64,000 nt of DNA from Desulforhopalus singaporensis (GCF_900104445.1 NZ_FNJI01000027.1:1-64000), one strand, 5' to 3'. Positions 10,044-19,400 are shown, counted from the stretch's first letter. Program-made: numbers and translations. The notes: generated from the sequence alone by a model not told the origin.

Positions 10044-10568
10044 AAATTCAGTAATATCTTCTTATTATGATGTTTTTTGAGTGGCATGTGTTATGTTTCG
10101 CTTTTTGTATAAAACAGATGGGCAAAAATAAATGAAAACGCATGAGGTCGTCTGCGTCAGGCCGTCAACGTGGGGTTGTTAGAAACCAAAGGAAACTGTG
10201 CCGGCTTGTAATAGGCGACCCTTCTCTCAGGAGAGTTTCGTTTTAAGTTTTCACTGCCCTGCTCAATGAAACGCGGGATGGGGGGAAGATTTACCCAGTC
10301 TTATACATGGATGACGGAAAATTGTCTGGCAACTCATGAAGTTTTCTAGATGATTCGTAAATAAAAACGAAGAAACCTGTTTTTCCTGTTGCTGATTGCG
10401 TTGCAGGGTTGTGAAGTTCAAAAGTCTCTATATTGAATCATTTGAACGGTGATGAAATTGGGCGTTAAACCGCTGCCGCAGAGCAGGGAAATTGTTTGAA
10501 AGTTATAAAACAGCCAGCCATTGTTCCGACACTATGTTTAAAATATGCACTCGTATCCGCACTAAGTA
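10044..10568. other. Intergenic region within polysaccharide locus
   Basis: About 525 bases with no supported gene, no terminator-like hairpin with a T run, and no recognisable riboswitch. It is moderately AT-rich. A promoter for the following GT2-GT4 gene is expected here but no convincing -35/-10 pair stands out. Confidence 0.45.
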
Positions 10569-13058
10569 ATGTGCGGATCATTAAAAAAAATGAAAAAAGT
10601 GGTTAAAGATATGTTGTCCTCATCTTTGCGTTTTCCCCTTGCCGTAGCAAAGCTGCGCAGACTGTTGGCCCCCGCTGAAAAAAAGGACACGCAGGAACAA
10701 GAGGCTCTCATAGAAAAAGATACGGAGATCATTCGGTCTTCGGGATTGTTTGATGTCAATTATTACCTTGCAGCCTATCCTGATGTTGCCAGGTCCGGCA
10801 TTGACCCTATTTACCATTTTGTGGTTCACGGCTGGCTTGAGGGAAGAGACCCGTCTCCCGATTTTTCAACGAAATATTATCTCGGTCGATATGCTGATGT
10901 CAAAGAGGCGGGGATAAATCCTTTTCTCCATTACGTTTCGTTCGGGCAATATGAGGGGCGTCATGGCTCCCTGGAGAGCGAACAGGTCTTTACAGGACAG
11001 CTGATCCCTTTCTGGCGCTATTTCCCTGAACTGGACCGGGAGGATTTGTCTATTGACAAGATCCAGCTGGATGTCCTCTATCAGTCGGGTAAGCTCTGCA
11101 GACACAGCATTCATGTAGCGATATTAAATGGTCAGCTGGCTTTTCAAAAATATGAGCACCCCGATATTTCTATTATAATTCCAGTTCACAACCAGATTGA
11201 CTACACCCTGCAGTGTATAGCATCGATAAAAAACAATGTTTCCCCTGCGGTGACATATGAGGTTGTTGTTGTTGATGACGCGTCCACAGATGGCACCGCG
11301 GATATGTTGCAGACCATCGACGGTCTGCGGTTGATTGTCAATGACAACAATCTTGGGTTCGTCGGCTCCTGTAACAATGGCGCAATGGCTGCAAAAGGAA
11401 ATTACCTGGTGTTTCTCAACAATGACACCATTGTCCTTCCGGGGTGGCTTGAGAACCTGCGAAAAACTTTTGCAACAATCCCTGGTACCGGTTTGTGCGG
11501 TTCGATGCTGCTCTATCCAAACGGGCTGCTGCAGGAAGCAGGCGGCATAATCTGGAAAGACGGTTCCGGGTGGAACTATGGAAATCGGGACAAACCTTAT
11601 CAGCCAAAATATCTTTTCGCAAGAGACGTCGACTACTGTTCGGGGGCGAGCATCATGGTGCCCAGGGCGCTGTTTGACGAATTGGGGCGGTTTGATGAAA
11701 TATATTCACCGGGCTACTATGAAGATACAGATCTTGCCTTCAAGGTAAGGGAAAAAGGGCTCAGGACCGTCTACCAGCCTTTTTCCCGGATAGTCCATTT
11801 TGAAGGTATGACGGCCGGTACCGATCTGAACAGTGGAATGAAAAAGTATCAGCTGGTAAACCAGGAAAAATTTGTCAAAAGATGGTCTGAGGTTCTCTCG
11901 GGCCATGATAACCCGGAAGATCGAACATATTATTTTCAGGATCGTTTAGCGAAAAATCATGTGCTGGTAATCGACGCTTCCACCCCGACACCAGATCAGG
12001 ATTCCGGCTCCAATGACACTGTTATTCATATGGATTTTCTGCAGCAGGCCGGGTTTCGGGTCTCTTTCGTGCCTGGTGCCAATATGCTGCAGTTTGGCAA
12101 ATATACAGAAGATTTGCAGCAGCGCGGTATTGAGTGCATTTATTCACCCGATTATTACAGTCTCGACAATTATCTTGAACGTGAAGGGTGGCGGTATGAT
12201 CTTGTCTGGGTATACAGGTGGACCATGCTCGACAAGTACCTTGCAGATATCGAAAAATATTGTCCTCGGGCAAAGGTGGTTTTTGACACGGTAGATCTGC
12301 ATTACCTCCGGCAGGAAAGAGAGGCGAAGCTGCGCGATGATGAAAAACTGCGGGCTGTCGCAGAAAAGGTTAAAACCCGGGAGCTTGAGTTAATGAAGGA
12401 GGTCGATACCACCATTGTCATAAGCGAGGAGGAAAAGAATCTTCTCGACCGGCAGGAGCAGGTTGACAATGTCGTGGTTCTGCCCATGTGCCGGACTATC
12501 CCCGGACGGGTGAACAAATATAGTGAAAGAGGACGCAATATTGTCTTTATCGGCGGTTTCCAGCATTCGCCAAACGTAGATGCCGTGTTGTATTTTGTTG
12601 AGCATGTCTGGCCCGTTATCTACAGCAAGGTCCCCGAGGCAACGTTTCTTGTCGCCGGGAGTAAGGCGAAAGAGTTTCTGCCGCCAATATCTGCCGATGG
12701 GGTCAAGGTCCTGGGGTTTGTGGAGGATCTGACAAAACTTCTTGAAAACTGTGTGATGACGATCGCTCCGCTCAGGTTTGGTGCCGGGGTGAAAGGCAAG
12801 ACGCTGTCCAGTCTCAGTCATGGAGTTCCCACCGTACTGTCTTCGGTAGCGATTGAGGGAACGGATATAGTCCCGGGTAAACATTGTCTGCTTGCGGATA
12901 CGCCAGCCGAGTATGCTGCCGCAGTATGCACTTTGCTGGAGGATGAACAGAAGTGGTATGATCTTTCCGATGCAGGGCTTGGGTTGATGAACGAGTCCTA
13001 TTCAATGGGTAAGGTGCAAAAGAAATTTACTGAAATTCTAAGCGGTCTGGGGTTTTGA
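10569..13058 (+). CDS. Two-domain glycosyltransferase: repeats - GT2 - GT4
   Basis: An 829-residue enzyme. After a charged leader there are two copies of the repeat seen in the giant fusion (about residues 60-135: LFDVNYYLAAYPDV and FSTKYYLGRYADV). Residues about 195-440 are a GT2 (GT-A fold) domain with SIIIPVHNQ, VVVDDASTDGT and the metal-binding LNNDT. Residues about 460-829 are a GT4-like (GT-B) domain ending in APLRFGAGVKGK and an SxAIEGTD segment. Such bifunctional enzymes add two successive sugars during surface-glycan synthesis. The start could also be the ATG seven codons later; neither has a clear ribosome binding site. Donor and acceptor sugars are unknown. Confidence 0.85.
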   Translation: MCGSLKKMKKVVKDMLSSSLRFPLAVAKLRRLLAPAEKKDTQEQEALIEKDTEIIRSSGLFDVNYYLAAYPDVARSGIDPIYHFVVHGWLEGRDPSPDFSTKYYLGRYADVKEAGINPFLHYVSFGQYEGRHGSLESEQVFTGQLIPFWRYFPELDREDLSIDKIQLDVLYQSGKLCRHSIHVAILNGQLAFQKYEHPDISIIIPVHNQIDYTLQCIASIKNNVSPAVTYEVVVVDDASTDGTADMLQTIDGLRLIVNDNNLGFVGSCNNGAMAAKGNYLVFLNNDTIVLPGWLENLRKTFATIPGTGLCGSMLLYPNGLLQEAGGIIWKDGSGWNYGNRDKPYQPKYLFARDVDYCSGASIMVPRALFDELGRFDEIYSPGYYEDTDLAFKVREKGLRTVYQPFSRIVHFEGMTAGTDLNSGMKKYQLVNQEKFVKRWSEVLSGHDNPEDRTYYFQDRLAKNHVLVIDASTPTPDQDSGSNDTVIHMDFLQQAGFRVSFVPGANMLQFGKYTEDLQQRGIECIYSPDYYSLDNYLEREGWRYDLVWVYRWTMLDKYLADIEKYCPRAKVVFDTVDLHYLRQEREAKLRDDEKLRAVAEKVKTRELELMKEVDTTIVISEEEKNLLDRQEQVDNVVVLPMCRTIPGRVNKYSERGRNIVFIGGFQHSPNVDAVLYFVEHVWPVIYSKVPEATFLVAGSKAKEFLPPISADGVKVLGFVEDLTKLLENCVMTIAPLRFGAGVKGKTLSSLSHGVPTVLSSVAIEGTDIVPGKHCLLADTPAEYAAAVCTLLEDEQKWYDLSDAGLGLMNESYSMGKVQKKFTEILSGLGF

Positions 13059-13304
13059 CACTCTTTTGTCAGGTAATCGCCCTGCATAAGGCAATTTCTC
13101 GCTTGTCTTCATGGCCCACTCTTCAACAACTTTGGAATTTGCCGGCTTTCATCGGAGTTGTTTGCATCAAGGCGACAAAGGTTGTATAACAGTGACCGGT
13201 TCAGGAGAGGTTTAAGTATACCGGCAGTCGCGGCACTTTCATGGATCCGTTTCGTGCTTTACATTTTATAAATCCCGGGTCACAACCAGGCCGAATAAAA
13301 CACA

Positions 13305-14123
13305 ATGCAACAATTCCCCCTTTCTCCCCGAGAAATGATAGTCAGTCCCTGGCGCAATCGTTATCTCATAAAAAAAACAATACAGCGTGAAGTTGTTGGC
13401 CGTTACAGAGGATCTTTTCTTGGTGTTTTCTGGTCTTTTTTTACGCCGCTCCTGATGCTTTCTGTTTACACTTTCGTCTTCAGCGTGGTCTTTAAGGCAC
13501 GGTGGGGAGGAGGTGGCGAATCGAAAACCGAATTTGCCCTTATTTTATTTGCCGGGCTGACTGTCTACCAGCTGTTTGCTGAATGCATAAATCGGGCTCC
13601 GGGGTTGGTCGTCGGCAACAGCGACTATGTAAAGCGGGTTATTTTCCCCCTGGAGATTCTGCCCATCAGTAATATGGGAAGTGCTCTTTTTCACGGCTCG
13701 GTCAGCATGGCTGTATGGCTGCTTGCCTATGTGGTCCTGTTTGGGACGCCCCACCTGACCATCTTGCTGTTGCCTGTTGTTGTCATGCCCCTGATTTTTT
13801 TTACCTTGGGTTTTTCATGGATGCTGGCGTCCCTTGGGGTCTACCTTCGTGATGTTTCACAGGTAACCGGTATCGTAACGACAGCTCTTCTGTTTTTATC
13901 TCCTATTTTTTATTCGGCGTCCAGGCTCCCTCCGACGTACCGGATATTTCTCAACCTCAATCCCTTGACAAGTATTATAGAGCAGTCAAGGGGAGTGATG
14001 CTTTGGGGGCAGCTGCCAAGTATTACAACCTTGATTATCCAGTACGTTTTCTCTCTGCTGGTTTGCTGGCTCGGGTTCGCCTGGTTTCAAAAGACTCGTA
14101 AGGGGTTTGCAGATGTTCTCTGA
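13305..14123 (+). CDS. wzm: Polysaccharide ABC exporter, permease subunit (Wzm type)
   Basis: A 272-residue inner-membrane protein with six predicted helices and the ABC-2 polysaccharide-export signature (opening with SPWRNRYLIKKTIQREVVGR and a GVFWSFFTPLLML amphipathic/helix-1 region). It forms the channel that flips undecaprenyl-linked glycan to the periplasm. Its last 11 bases overlap the ATP-binding subunit, so the two are translationally coupled. This fixes the locus as using the ABC-dependent rather than the Wzx/Wzy pathway. The call is firm at family level; O-antigen versus capsule cannot be told apart here. Confidence 0.9.
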   Translation: MQQFPLSPREMIVSPWRNRYLIKKTIQREVVGRYRGSFLGVFWSFFTPLLMLSVYTFVFSVVFKARWGGGGESKTEFALILFAGLTVYQLFAECINRAPGLVVGNSDYVKRVIFPLEILPISNMGSALFHGSVSMAVWLLAYVVLFGTPHLTILLLPVVVMPLIFFTLGFSWMLASLGVYLRDVSQVTGIVTTALLFLSPIFYSASRLPPTYRIFLNLNPLTSIIEQSRGVMLWGQLPSITTLIIQYVFSLLVCWLGFAWFQKTRKGFADVL

Positions 14124-15501
14124 TTTTGCGATCAAAGTAGAAAATCTCTCGAAGTGCTACCAGATCTACGACAAGCCGCACTACCGGCTGCTGCAGATGC
14201 TCAGGCGAGGGCGCAAGCAATACTATCGGGAGTTCTGGGCCCTTAGAAATGTAACGCTGGGGGTTAAAAAGGGTACCACCGTCGGTATACTCGGTAGAAA
14301 TGGTTCAGGTAAATCCACGCTGCTCAAAATGATCTGCGGTACCTTGAATCCCACCGATGGCGTAATCGAAACACATGGGCGAATCGCAGCTATCTTGGAA
14401 CTCGGTTCCGGCTTTAACCCCGAATTTACCGGACGTGAGAATGTCTATATGAAGGGTTCGATACTGGGGCTGAAAAGCGATGAGATCGATTCCAGGTTTG
14501 CGTCAATAGCGTCGTTTGCCGAGATCGGCGACTTTATGGACCAGCCGGTCAGAACCTATTCCAGTGGCATGATGGTTCGTCTTGCTTTTGCAGTGTCGGT
14601 CAATGTCGACCCGGAAATACTGGTCGTTGATGAAGCGCTCTCGGTAGGCGACGAGCGTTTCCAGAGAAAATGTTTTTCCCGCATAGAGGCAATTCGCGAG
14701 GCGGGGGCGACCATACTGTTTGTCTCCCACTCCGGTGCAACCGTGGTACAGCTTTGCGACCATGCCGTGCTGCTTGATGACGGAGAAAAGCTGGTAACCG
14801 GAAGCCCAAAAGAAGTCTATGGGCGCTATCAGCAGCTTCTGTACGCACCCGATGACAAGCGTGAACAGATGCGCCGGCGCATAAAAAAGGCAAGTGAGGC
14901 TGGAGCCGCTGCTGCAGGCGAGAAAAACGCTGGAGATAACCGGACACAGCGGGCCGGGGCCACTGCGCCCAACAATTCTGCAGAAAACTCCGATGAGCTC
15001 AGGGAGAGTTTTAATCCATCGTTGACACCTACCAGTACCATCGCCTATGAGTCCAGCGGTGCGGTAATCTCCGAGCCGAAAATAAAAACAATTGACGGCA
15101 AGCAGGTGAATAACCTGGTCAGGGGGAAAAAATACCACTACTGTTACCGGGTAAAATTTACCAGGGACGCCGGGTTCGTACGGTTTGGCATGCTGATAAA
15201 AACAAAGTCCGGGGTGGAATTGGGTGGTGCCGCATCGGCCCCCGGGAAAAGTATGGCGCTGGAATCGGTTCAAGCCGGTGATGAATTTGACATCGCGTTT
15301 GAATTCGGCTGCGCCTTAAACCCCGGCACCTATTTCTTGAATGCCGGAGTGATGGGAGAACTTGATCTCAGCGGCAACGAGATTTCCATGCACCGGTTGC
15401 TCGATGCGGCAATGTTCAAGGTTCTTCCTGATTCCGGGAGGACGAGCACCGGGATAGTTGATTTTGGCAGCAGGGTGTTGATAGACCGTTGTGACGATTG
15501 A
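14113..15501 (+). CDS. wzt: Polysaccharide ABC exporter, ATP-binding subunit with C-terminal glycan-binding domain (Wzt type)
   Basis: A 462-residue protein. The nucleotide-binding domain has Walker A GRNGSGKST (61-69), the signature YSSGMMVRLAFAV and Walker B ILVVDEALSVGD. After a low-complexity Ala/Gly linker (about 250-285), a beta-rich domain (about 300-462) resembles the Wzt C-terminal domain, which reads the modified non-reducing end of a finished chain. With sulfotransferases in the same locus, a capped chain is a reasonable inference. I start at ATG 14113, preceded by AAGGGG at 7 bases, rather than the in-frame TTG six bases upstream. The 3' end overlaps the convergent MFS gene by 86 bases. 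Confidence 0.9.
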   Translation: MFSDFAIKVENLSKCYQIYDKPHYRLLQMLRRGRKQYYREFWALRNVTLGVKKGTTVGILGRNGSGKSTLLKMICGTLNPTDGVIETHGRIAAILELGSGFNPEFTGRENVYMKGSILGLKSDEIDSRFASIASFAEIGDFMDQPVRTYSSGMMVRLAFAVSVNVDPEILVVDEALSVGDERFQRKCFSRIEAIREAGATILFVSHSGATVVQLCDHAVLLDDGEKLVTGSPKEVYGRYQQLLYAPDDKREQMRRRIKKASEAGAAAAGEKNAGDNRTQRAGATAPNNSAENSDELRESFNPSLTPTSTIAYESSGAVISEPKIKTIDGKQVNNLVRGKKYHYCYRVKFTRDAGFVRFGMLIKTKSGVELGGAASAPGKSMALESVQAGDEFDIAFEFGCALNPGTYFLNAGVMGELDLSGNEISMHRLLDAAMFKVLPDSGRTSTGIVDFGSRVLIDRCDD

Positions 15502-16729
15502 TGGTCGAGGTTCTTTGTTGTTCTCTTGTCAGCCCCAGTGAAACCAGTGCGCCCATGGTGAAAAACAGGCCGGTTGTTAGGTAAAGCCAGAAGAACGAGC
15601 CGAAATATTCGCTCGACCAGCCGCCGAGTAAATTTCCGAAAAAAGCGGTGGAGACGAGCAGCAGCGTGCCGGCTGATACGGCCGTGACCGAAGACTCGGG
15701 GGCGAGGATCTTCGACATGTACGCCGGGGCAAGACCGTAGATGACCGCCTGGGCAATGCCATAGCAGACGGCCATCCCCATTACCTGAGCGGTCGTGATC
15801 GGCATGCAGATCAGAACGGCTGAAACAGCTGCGAGAAAAAAAGTGAGAAACAGGGCAATCCTGGCGCCCATCCTGTCAGTTATCACTCCCATCACTAGTC
15901 CTCCGCCTATTCCGGCTATCCCCATTACCGACCACATTGCCCCGGTGACGGCGATTGTCAGATTGAGATTGTCCCGGAGATAGGATGCCAGGTAGGTCTG
16001 GAAGGGGGTGAACGTGAGTCCGGTGAGAGCAAAAACAACAAAAGTTATCACGCCGCTTCTGGTTTTCGCCCATTTGAGCAGTTCGCCATAGGACCTTTTT
16101 TTTCCACTCCTGCCAGCTCTTTTGTATTCCCACGCATTTACCCGGCATAGACCCAGCCACGCCGAGACGCCAAAGACAAGACAGCAAAGAGCTGCTGTTG
16201 GCCACAAATAGCGCCAGTGATGGCGTTCAAGAAAGTAGGATGATAGCGCGCCGTCGACAAAAACAAAGAAACAGGCACCGGAAGACGCGACGGTGAGCAT
16301 GGTGGCTCGCCACTTGAATTCGATGTGCTCTGCTGCGACCATCACCAGCGGAATCCAGACCAGCAGCGGCCAGCCTCGCATCAGCAATACGACAATCAGG
16401 AGGCTGAAAAAACCCTGCACGTAGTAGAGTGCGAGCAGCAGCGCAGCGCCGAAAATCTGGCTGAAAACGATAAGGCGCAGCCCGCCGACCCTGCCCGTGA
16501 GGTAGCCCGCCAGCGGAATCATGAACAGTGGCGCGGTCTGGGCTGCGGCGGTGATCACTCCTGCATCGCTGTAGCTGAGCTTGAGGTCGTGCAGTATCTC
16601 CGGCATGACCATTGGAAAAAGATATAGCCCGAACCCATAGGAGGCTCCTGTGAGCATGGTGCATACCAGTGTGATGATAAGCGGTCTGAGCTTTTCCTGT
16701 GGCAGGATGATCCTGGCTGTCGGGGGCAT
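15416..16729 (-). CDS. Major facilitator superfamily transporter
   Basis: A 437-residue protein with twelve predicted membrane helices and a basic cytoplasmic loop between helices 6 and 7 (around RAGRSGKKRSYGELLKWAK). Helix 2-3 loop features (AGYLTGRVGG) and the matching second-half loop (GVITDRMGAR) are MFS motif A variants. Substrate is not evident; general resemblance is to small-anion or organic-acid carriers. The last 28 residues are hydrophilic and lie over the end of wzt on the other strand. It follows hypB by 107 bases in the same direction and may be the last gene of that unit. Confidence 0.75.
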   Translation of the reverse strand: MPPTARIILPQEKLRPLIITLVCTMLTGASYGFGLYLFPMVMPEILHDLKLSYSDAGVITAAAQTAPLFMIPLAGYLTGRVGGLRLIVFSQIFGAALLLALYYVQGFFSLLIVVLLMRGWPLLVWIPLVMVAAEHIEFKWRATMLTVASSGACFFVFVDGALSSYFLERHHWRYLWPTAALCCLVFGVSAWLGLCRVNAWEYKRAGRSGKKRSYGELLKWAKTRSGVITFVVFALTGLTFTPFQTYLASYLRDNLNLTIAVTGAMWSVMGIAGIGGGLVMGVITDRMGARIALFLTFFLAAVSAVLICMPITTAQVMGMAVCYGIAQAVIYGLAPAYMSKILAPESSVTAVSAGTLLLVSTAFFGNLLGGWSSEYFGSFFWLYLTTGLFFTMGALVSLGLTREQQRTSTINRHNGLSTPCCQNQLSRCSSSRNQEEP

Positions 16730-16836
16730 GACTTTTCGTTTTTACCGGCAAGGTGGATTTGTTGGTCCGTTATGTGGATCTTGCGGACAAAACGGGGCTG
16801 CGGTTGTTGGGTTCTGTTTTTTGGCGGATTTCGCTG

Positions 16837-17502
16837 TTAAAGATTATTGGTCGCCAGCCATGAAATCCAGTTGCCGATACCTTCTCCGGTTTTGCTTGAG
16901 AGCGCAAAGATGTTGATGTCCTGGTTCAGGTTCCTGACTCGTTTTTCAAGCACGGCCAGGTCAAAGTCGGTGAAAGGGGTGCCCAGGTAGTCGGTCTTGT
17001 TTACGATCAGGACGTCGCAAGTGGAAAACATCAAGGGATATTTCAGTGGCTTATCGTCACCCTCGGGTACGCTCAGGATCATCACGTTAAGGGTTGCCCC
17101 GGTGTCGAACTCAGCCGGACAGACAAGGTTGCCGACATTCTCGATAAAAATGAGGTCGAGATTATCCAGGTCGAGGTTTTTCAGCCCTTCCTCTACCATG
17201 GCCGCATCCAGGTGGCAGAATCCGCCGGTCTGGAGCTGCACCGCCTTGGTGCCGGTGCGACTGATTGTTTCAGCATCAACCGTTGAGTCGATGTCTGCCT
17301 CAATCACCGCCATCCGTGCCTTGTCCCTGAGCCCTTCAATGGTTCGGAGCAAAAAAGTGGTCTTGCCGGCTCCGGGGGACGACATCAGGTTGATCATGCA
17401 GATATTGTTTTTCCTGAGCCGGTTGCGCAGTTCACCGGCAAGGGTTTCGTTGTCGGCGAGGATATTTTCCTTAACCTTGATGATCTTCAGTTCTGTTGTC
17501 AT
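16837..17502 (-). CDS. hypB: HypB, GTPase for nickel insertion
   Basis: A 221-residue SIMIBI GTPase that delivers nickel to [NiFe] enzymes. Walker A is SSPGAGKTT (41-49); VIEADIDSTVDAE is the switch region; the metal-binding Cys-His pair is in GGFCHLDA (Cys96-His97); ENVGNLVCPAEFD and the guanine-specificity motif NKTDY follow. There is no histidine-rich N-terminus, so nickel storage is unlikely. Its start codon overlaps the hypA stop by 4 bases (ATGA). No hydrogenase structural genes are in the window, so the client enzyme is elsewhere. Confidence 0.92.
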   Translation of the reverse strand: MTTELKIIKVKENILADNETLAGELRNRLRKNNICMINLMSSPGAGKTTFLLRTIEGLRDKARMAVIEADIDSTVDAETISRTGTKAVQLQTGGFCHLDAAMVEEGLKNLDLDNLDLIFIENVGNLVCPAEFDTGATLNVMILSVPEGDDKPLKYPLMFSTCDVLIVNKTDYLGTPFTDFDLAVLEKRVRNLNQDINIFALSSKTGEGIGNWISWLATNNL

Positions 17503-17852
17503 TTTGCCGCCATCTCCTCAATAAAATATTCTCTTCCCGAGAGAATGGAAAATCGTTGCTCCGCCCCGCAGTGCGGACATTTTTCATCGGCCATTTTTTC
17601 TTTTGTCGTTTCGCAGCGGGTCTGGCAGACATTGCATTTGAGCACAATCGGAACCCGGATGACGACAAGGTGAGCGCCGGCGGCGATGGTGTCTTTACTC
17701 AGGTAGTCGAAATAGTGGTTGAGCCATCTGTCCTCCAGGTCGGTCAACTCGCCAATTTTCAGAGTGATCGAATGGATCCTGGATAAACCGTGCTGCTCTG
17801 CGTGAGCAAGGGCTGTTTCAAGGATTTTTTCCGTAACCGGCAGTTCATGCAT
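17499..17852 (-). CDS. hypA: HypA, nickel metallochaperone
   Basis: A 117-residue protein starting MHE, as required for nickel binding in HypA (amino terminus, His2, Glu3). Two CxxC pairs form the structural zinc site (CNVC and CPHC). HypA hands nickel to the hydrogenase large subunit together with HypB. It lies 8 bases after the winged-helix/4Fe-4S gene and overlaps hypB by 4 bases, so these three genes form an operon. The helix after the start (TEKILETALAHAEQHG) and the GELT motif agree with the family. Confidence 0.9.
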   Translation of the reverse strand: MHELPVTEKILETALAHAEQHGLSRIHSITLKIGELTDLEDRWLNHYFDYLSKDTIAAGAHLVVIRVPIVLKCNVCQTRCETTKEKMADEKCPHCGAEQRFSILSGREYFIEEMAAK

Positions 17853-17860
17853 GGGCTTGT

Positions 17861-18949
17861 CTACTCTGTCTGTCTGGTGGCAGGTTTTGCTGCAAGCTTA
17901 CCTCTCTCCTTGGCCATCCGGAGATAGGTCTGGTAGGTGAGCTTGGGAGGAACATAAGTGTTTTCCTGCGGTTTGGCCCGCAATTGGATAGCCGATGTCG
18001 GACAGGCTGGGACACAGACACCGCAGCCGATGCACCTGTCAAGGTTAATCTCGGCGTGGTCGTCTACGATGATGGCGTCCATGTGGCACCGTTCTTCACA
18101 GTCGCCGCAAGCCACGCACTCATCGTCATCTACCACGGCGAAATAGTTGCTGTGCACTTCCTCTGCCGGTTTTTCCAATACCTTGATGTTTTTGAGGACC
18201 TGGCAACAGCAGCTGCAGCACATGCAGATGTTTGCCGACTTCTGGGCATTGCCCGGCTGAATGATCAGGCCGGCCTCCCTGCCGGTCTCAAGGATCTTCA
18301 GGGCTTCCTCCACATCGATTGATCGTCCGATGTTGTTCTGCTCATAGTAATAGGCGGCTCCGCCGAAAGAAAAACAGACTTCAAGAGGATACTGGCAGGG
18401 CTTGCCGACGACCTCGTGCTCTTTGCGACATATGCACGGCTGTACCGTTATCTTGGACTGTGCACGGATCAGTTGTTCCGCATCCTCGTATGAGGCTATC
18501 GCGGTCTCCGGTGCGACCGAGGCCGAGACCGGGACTACCCTCAGCTGCTTGGTTTCTACTTTGTCCCAGACCTCGCGGGCCAGGTGCGGCAGGTATTCGT
18601 TGACATCGTTGACCAGGTCCGCGTCAAGATCGTGTACATGGTATTCCCATATTCCTATGACGAACATGGCGGCGGAATACATCACGATGCCGTCCTTGTA
18701 GGTCCTGAATATCAGGCCTTTGCCTGCCATACTTTCCAAGGTTTCGCCAAGTTCTTCGCGATTGTCTCCGGTGCGCCGGGCAAAGGCGTCGACAGGCTCG
18801 GGCTTCATTGTCAGCTTGGTTGCCACCAGGGCTTCTTCGGGGGAAAAAAGTCTTTTGAGTATCCTGAGCTCTACGCCGCTTGCCGTTTCCGGGAATCCGC
18901 CCGGAAGATTGTCCAGATGCGTCGCAAGTTCTTTGTAAATATCGCCCAT
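17861..18949 (-). CDS. Winged-helix/multi-4Fe-4S protein, first gene of the hypAB operon
   Basis: A 362-residue soluble protein. The first 130 residues look like a winged-helix module (FSPEEALVATKL, then a hydrophobic MYSAAMFVIGIWEYH segment). The middle has unusual cysteine sets CICRKEHEVVGKPC and CMCCSCCC, and residues about 275-330 carry a classic double cluster domain, CVACGDCEERC and CIGCGVCVPACP. Similar proteins are common in Desulfobacterota, but I know no assigned function. Location before hypA-hypB suggests electron supply or redox sensing linked to nickel-enzyme maturation (inference). An AAGGAGG stretch precedes the ATG. Confidence 0.7.
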   Translation of the reverse strand: MGDIYKELATHLDNLPGGFPETASGVELRILKRLFSPEEALVATKLTMKPEPVDAFARRTGDNREELGETLESMAGKGLIFRTYKDGIVMYSAAMFVIGIWEYHVHDLDADLVNDVNEYLPHLAREVWDKVETKQLRVVPVSASVAPETAIASYEDAEQLIRAQSKITVQPCICRKEHEVVGKPCQYPLEVCFSFGGAAYYYEQNNIGRSIDVEEALKILETGREAGLIIQPGNAQKSANICMCCSCCCQVLKNIKVLEKPAEEVHSNYFAVVDDDECVACGDCEERCHMDAIIVDDHAEINLDRCIGCGVCVPACPTSAIQLRAKPQENTYVPPKLTYQTYLRMAKERGKLAAKPATRQTE

Positions 18950-19019
18950 CTCCTTTCCTCCTTACAAGTTTTCAGCATCGGGGAGCTGTGTTGGTTGTCG
19001 AACCCGTCTATATAATGGA

Positions 19020-19048
19020 AACATACCGATCGGTATTTTTTGTGTCAA
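19020..19048 (-). promoter_or_regulatory. Promoter of the 4Fe-4S-hypA-hypB operon
   Basis: Reading the minus strand, a perfect -35 TTGACA (19048-19043) is followed by a 17-base spacer and a -10 TATGTT (19025-19020). The predicted start of transcription lies about 60 bases before the first gene. The operator palindrome sits in the spacer and over the -10 box, so binding would block RNA polymerase. Confidence 0.7.
19023..19036. promoter_or_regulatory. Perfect 14-bp operator palindrome, TetR type
   Basis: ATACCGATCGGTAT is a perfect inverted repeat. The core ACCGATCGGT is of the kind bound by many TetR-family repressors. It covers the spacer and -10 of the hypAB-operon promoter. No TetR gene lies in the window, so the regulator is unknown. 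Confidence 0.6.
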
Positions 19049-19371
19049 TATAAATATGGTCAAGGTTTTCCTCCATGAGATGAGATGGCGCCAGCCGGCT
19101 ATGGCTCCACCTGATCAGCAGAGGATAATTATTTTTACAGCTATCTGGGCCGTGGCCGTTGCAATCGCCAGGGTAGGGGAGCAAATGTGTCTGCTGCACC
19201 TGGTGGGGGACTCCCGAAATCGGCAGAAAAGGTAGTGGATGGCTGTCGTTTACGGTTGGTTATGGTTGGTATTTGTCTCTAAGTTTTTGAAATATAATTA
19301 TTTTCGCCAGGTTTGGCCTGCATTTTGTCAGGCCGGATTTATACGCATTTTCAGCCAATTGCGGAAAATCC

Positions 19372-19400
19372 TTGACAGCGGCAATGGGGTGGTATACAAA
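19372..19400 (+). promoter_or_regulatory. Promoter of proline dehydrogenase / aldehyde oxidoreductase genes
   Basis: A consensus -35 TTGACA (19372-19377), 17-base spacer and -10-like TACAAA (19395-19400). The first GntR-like box overlaps the -10. The 5' leader to the proline dehydrogenase ATG would be about 250 bases long, enough for further control. Confidence 0.5.

Noticed and set aside
14503-15273. 256-residue open frame antisense to wzt
   Set aside because: Shadow of a conserved ABC ATPase gene with intact Walker and signature motifs.
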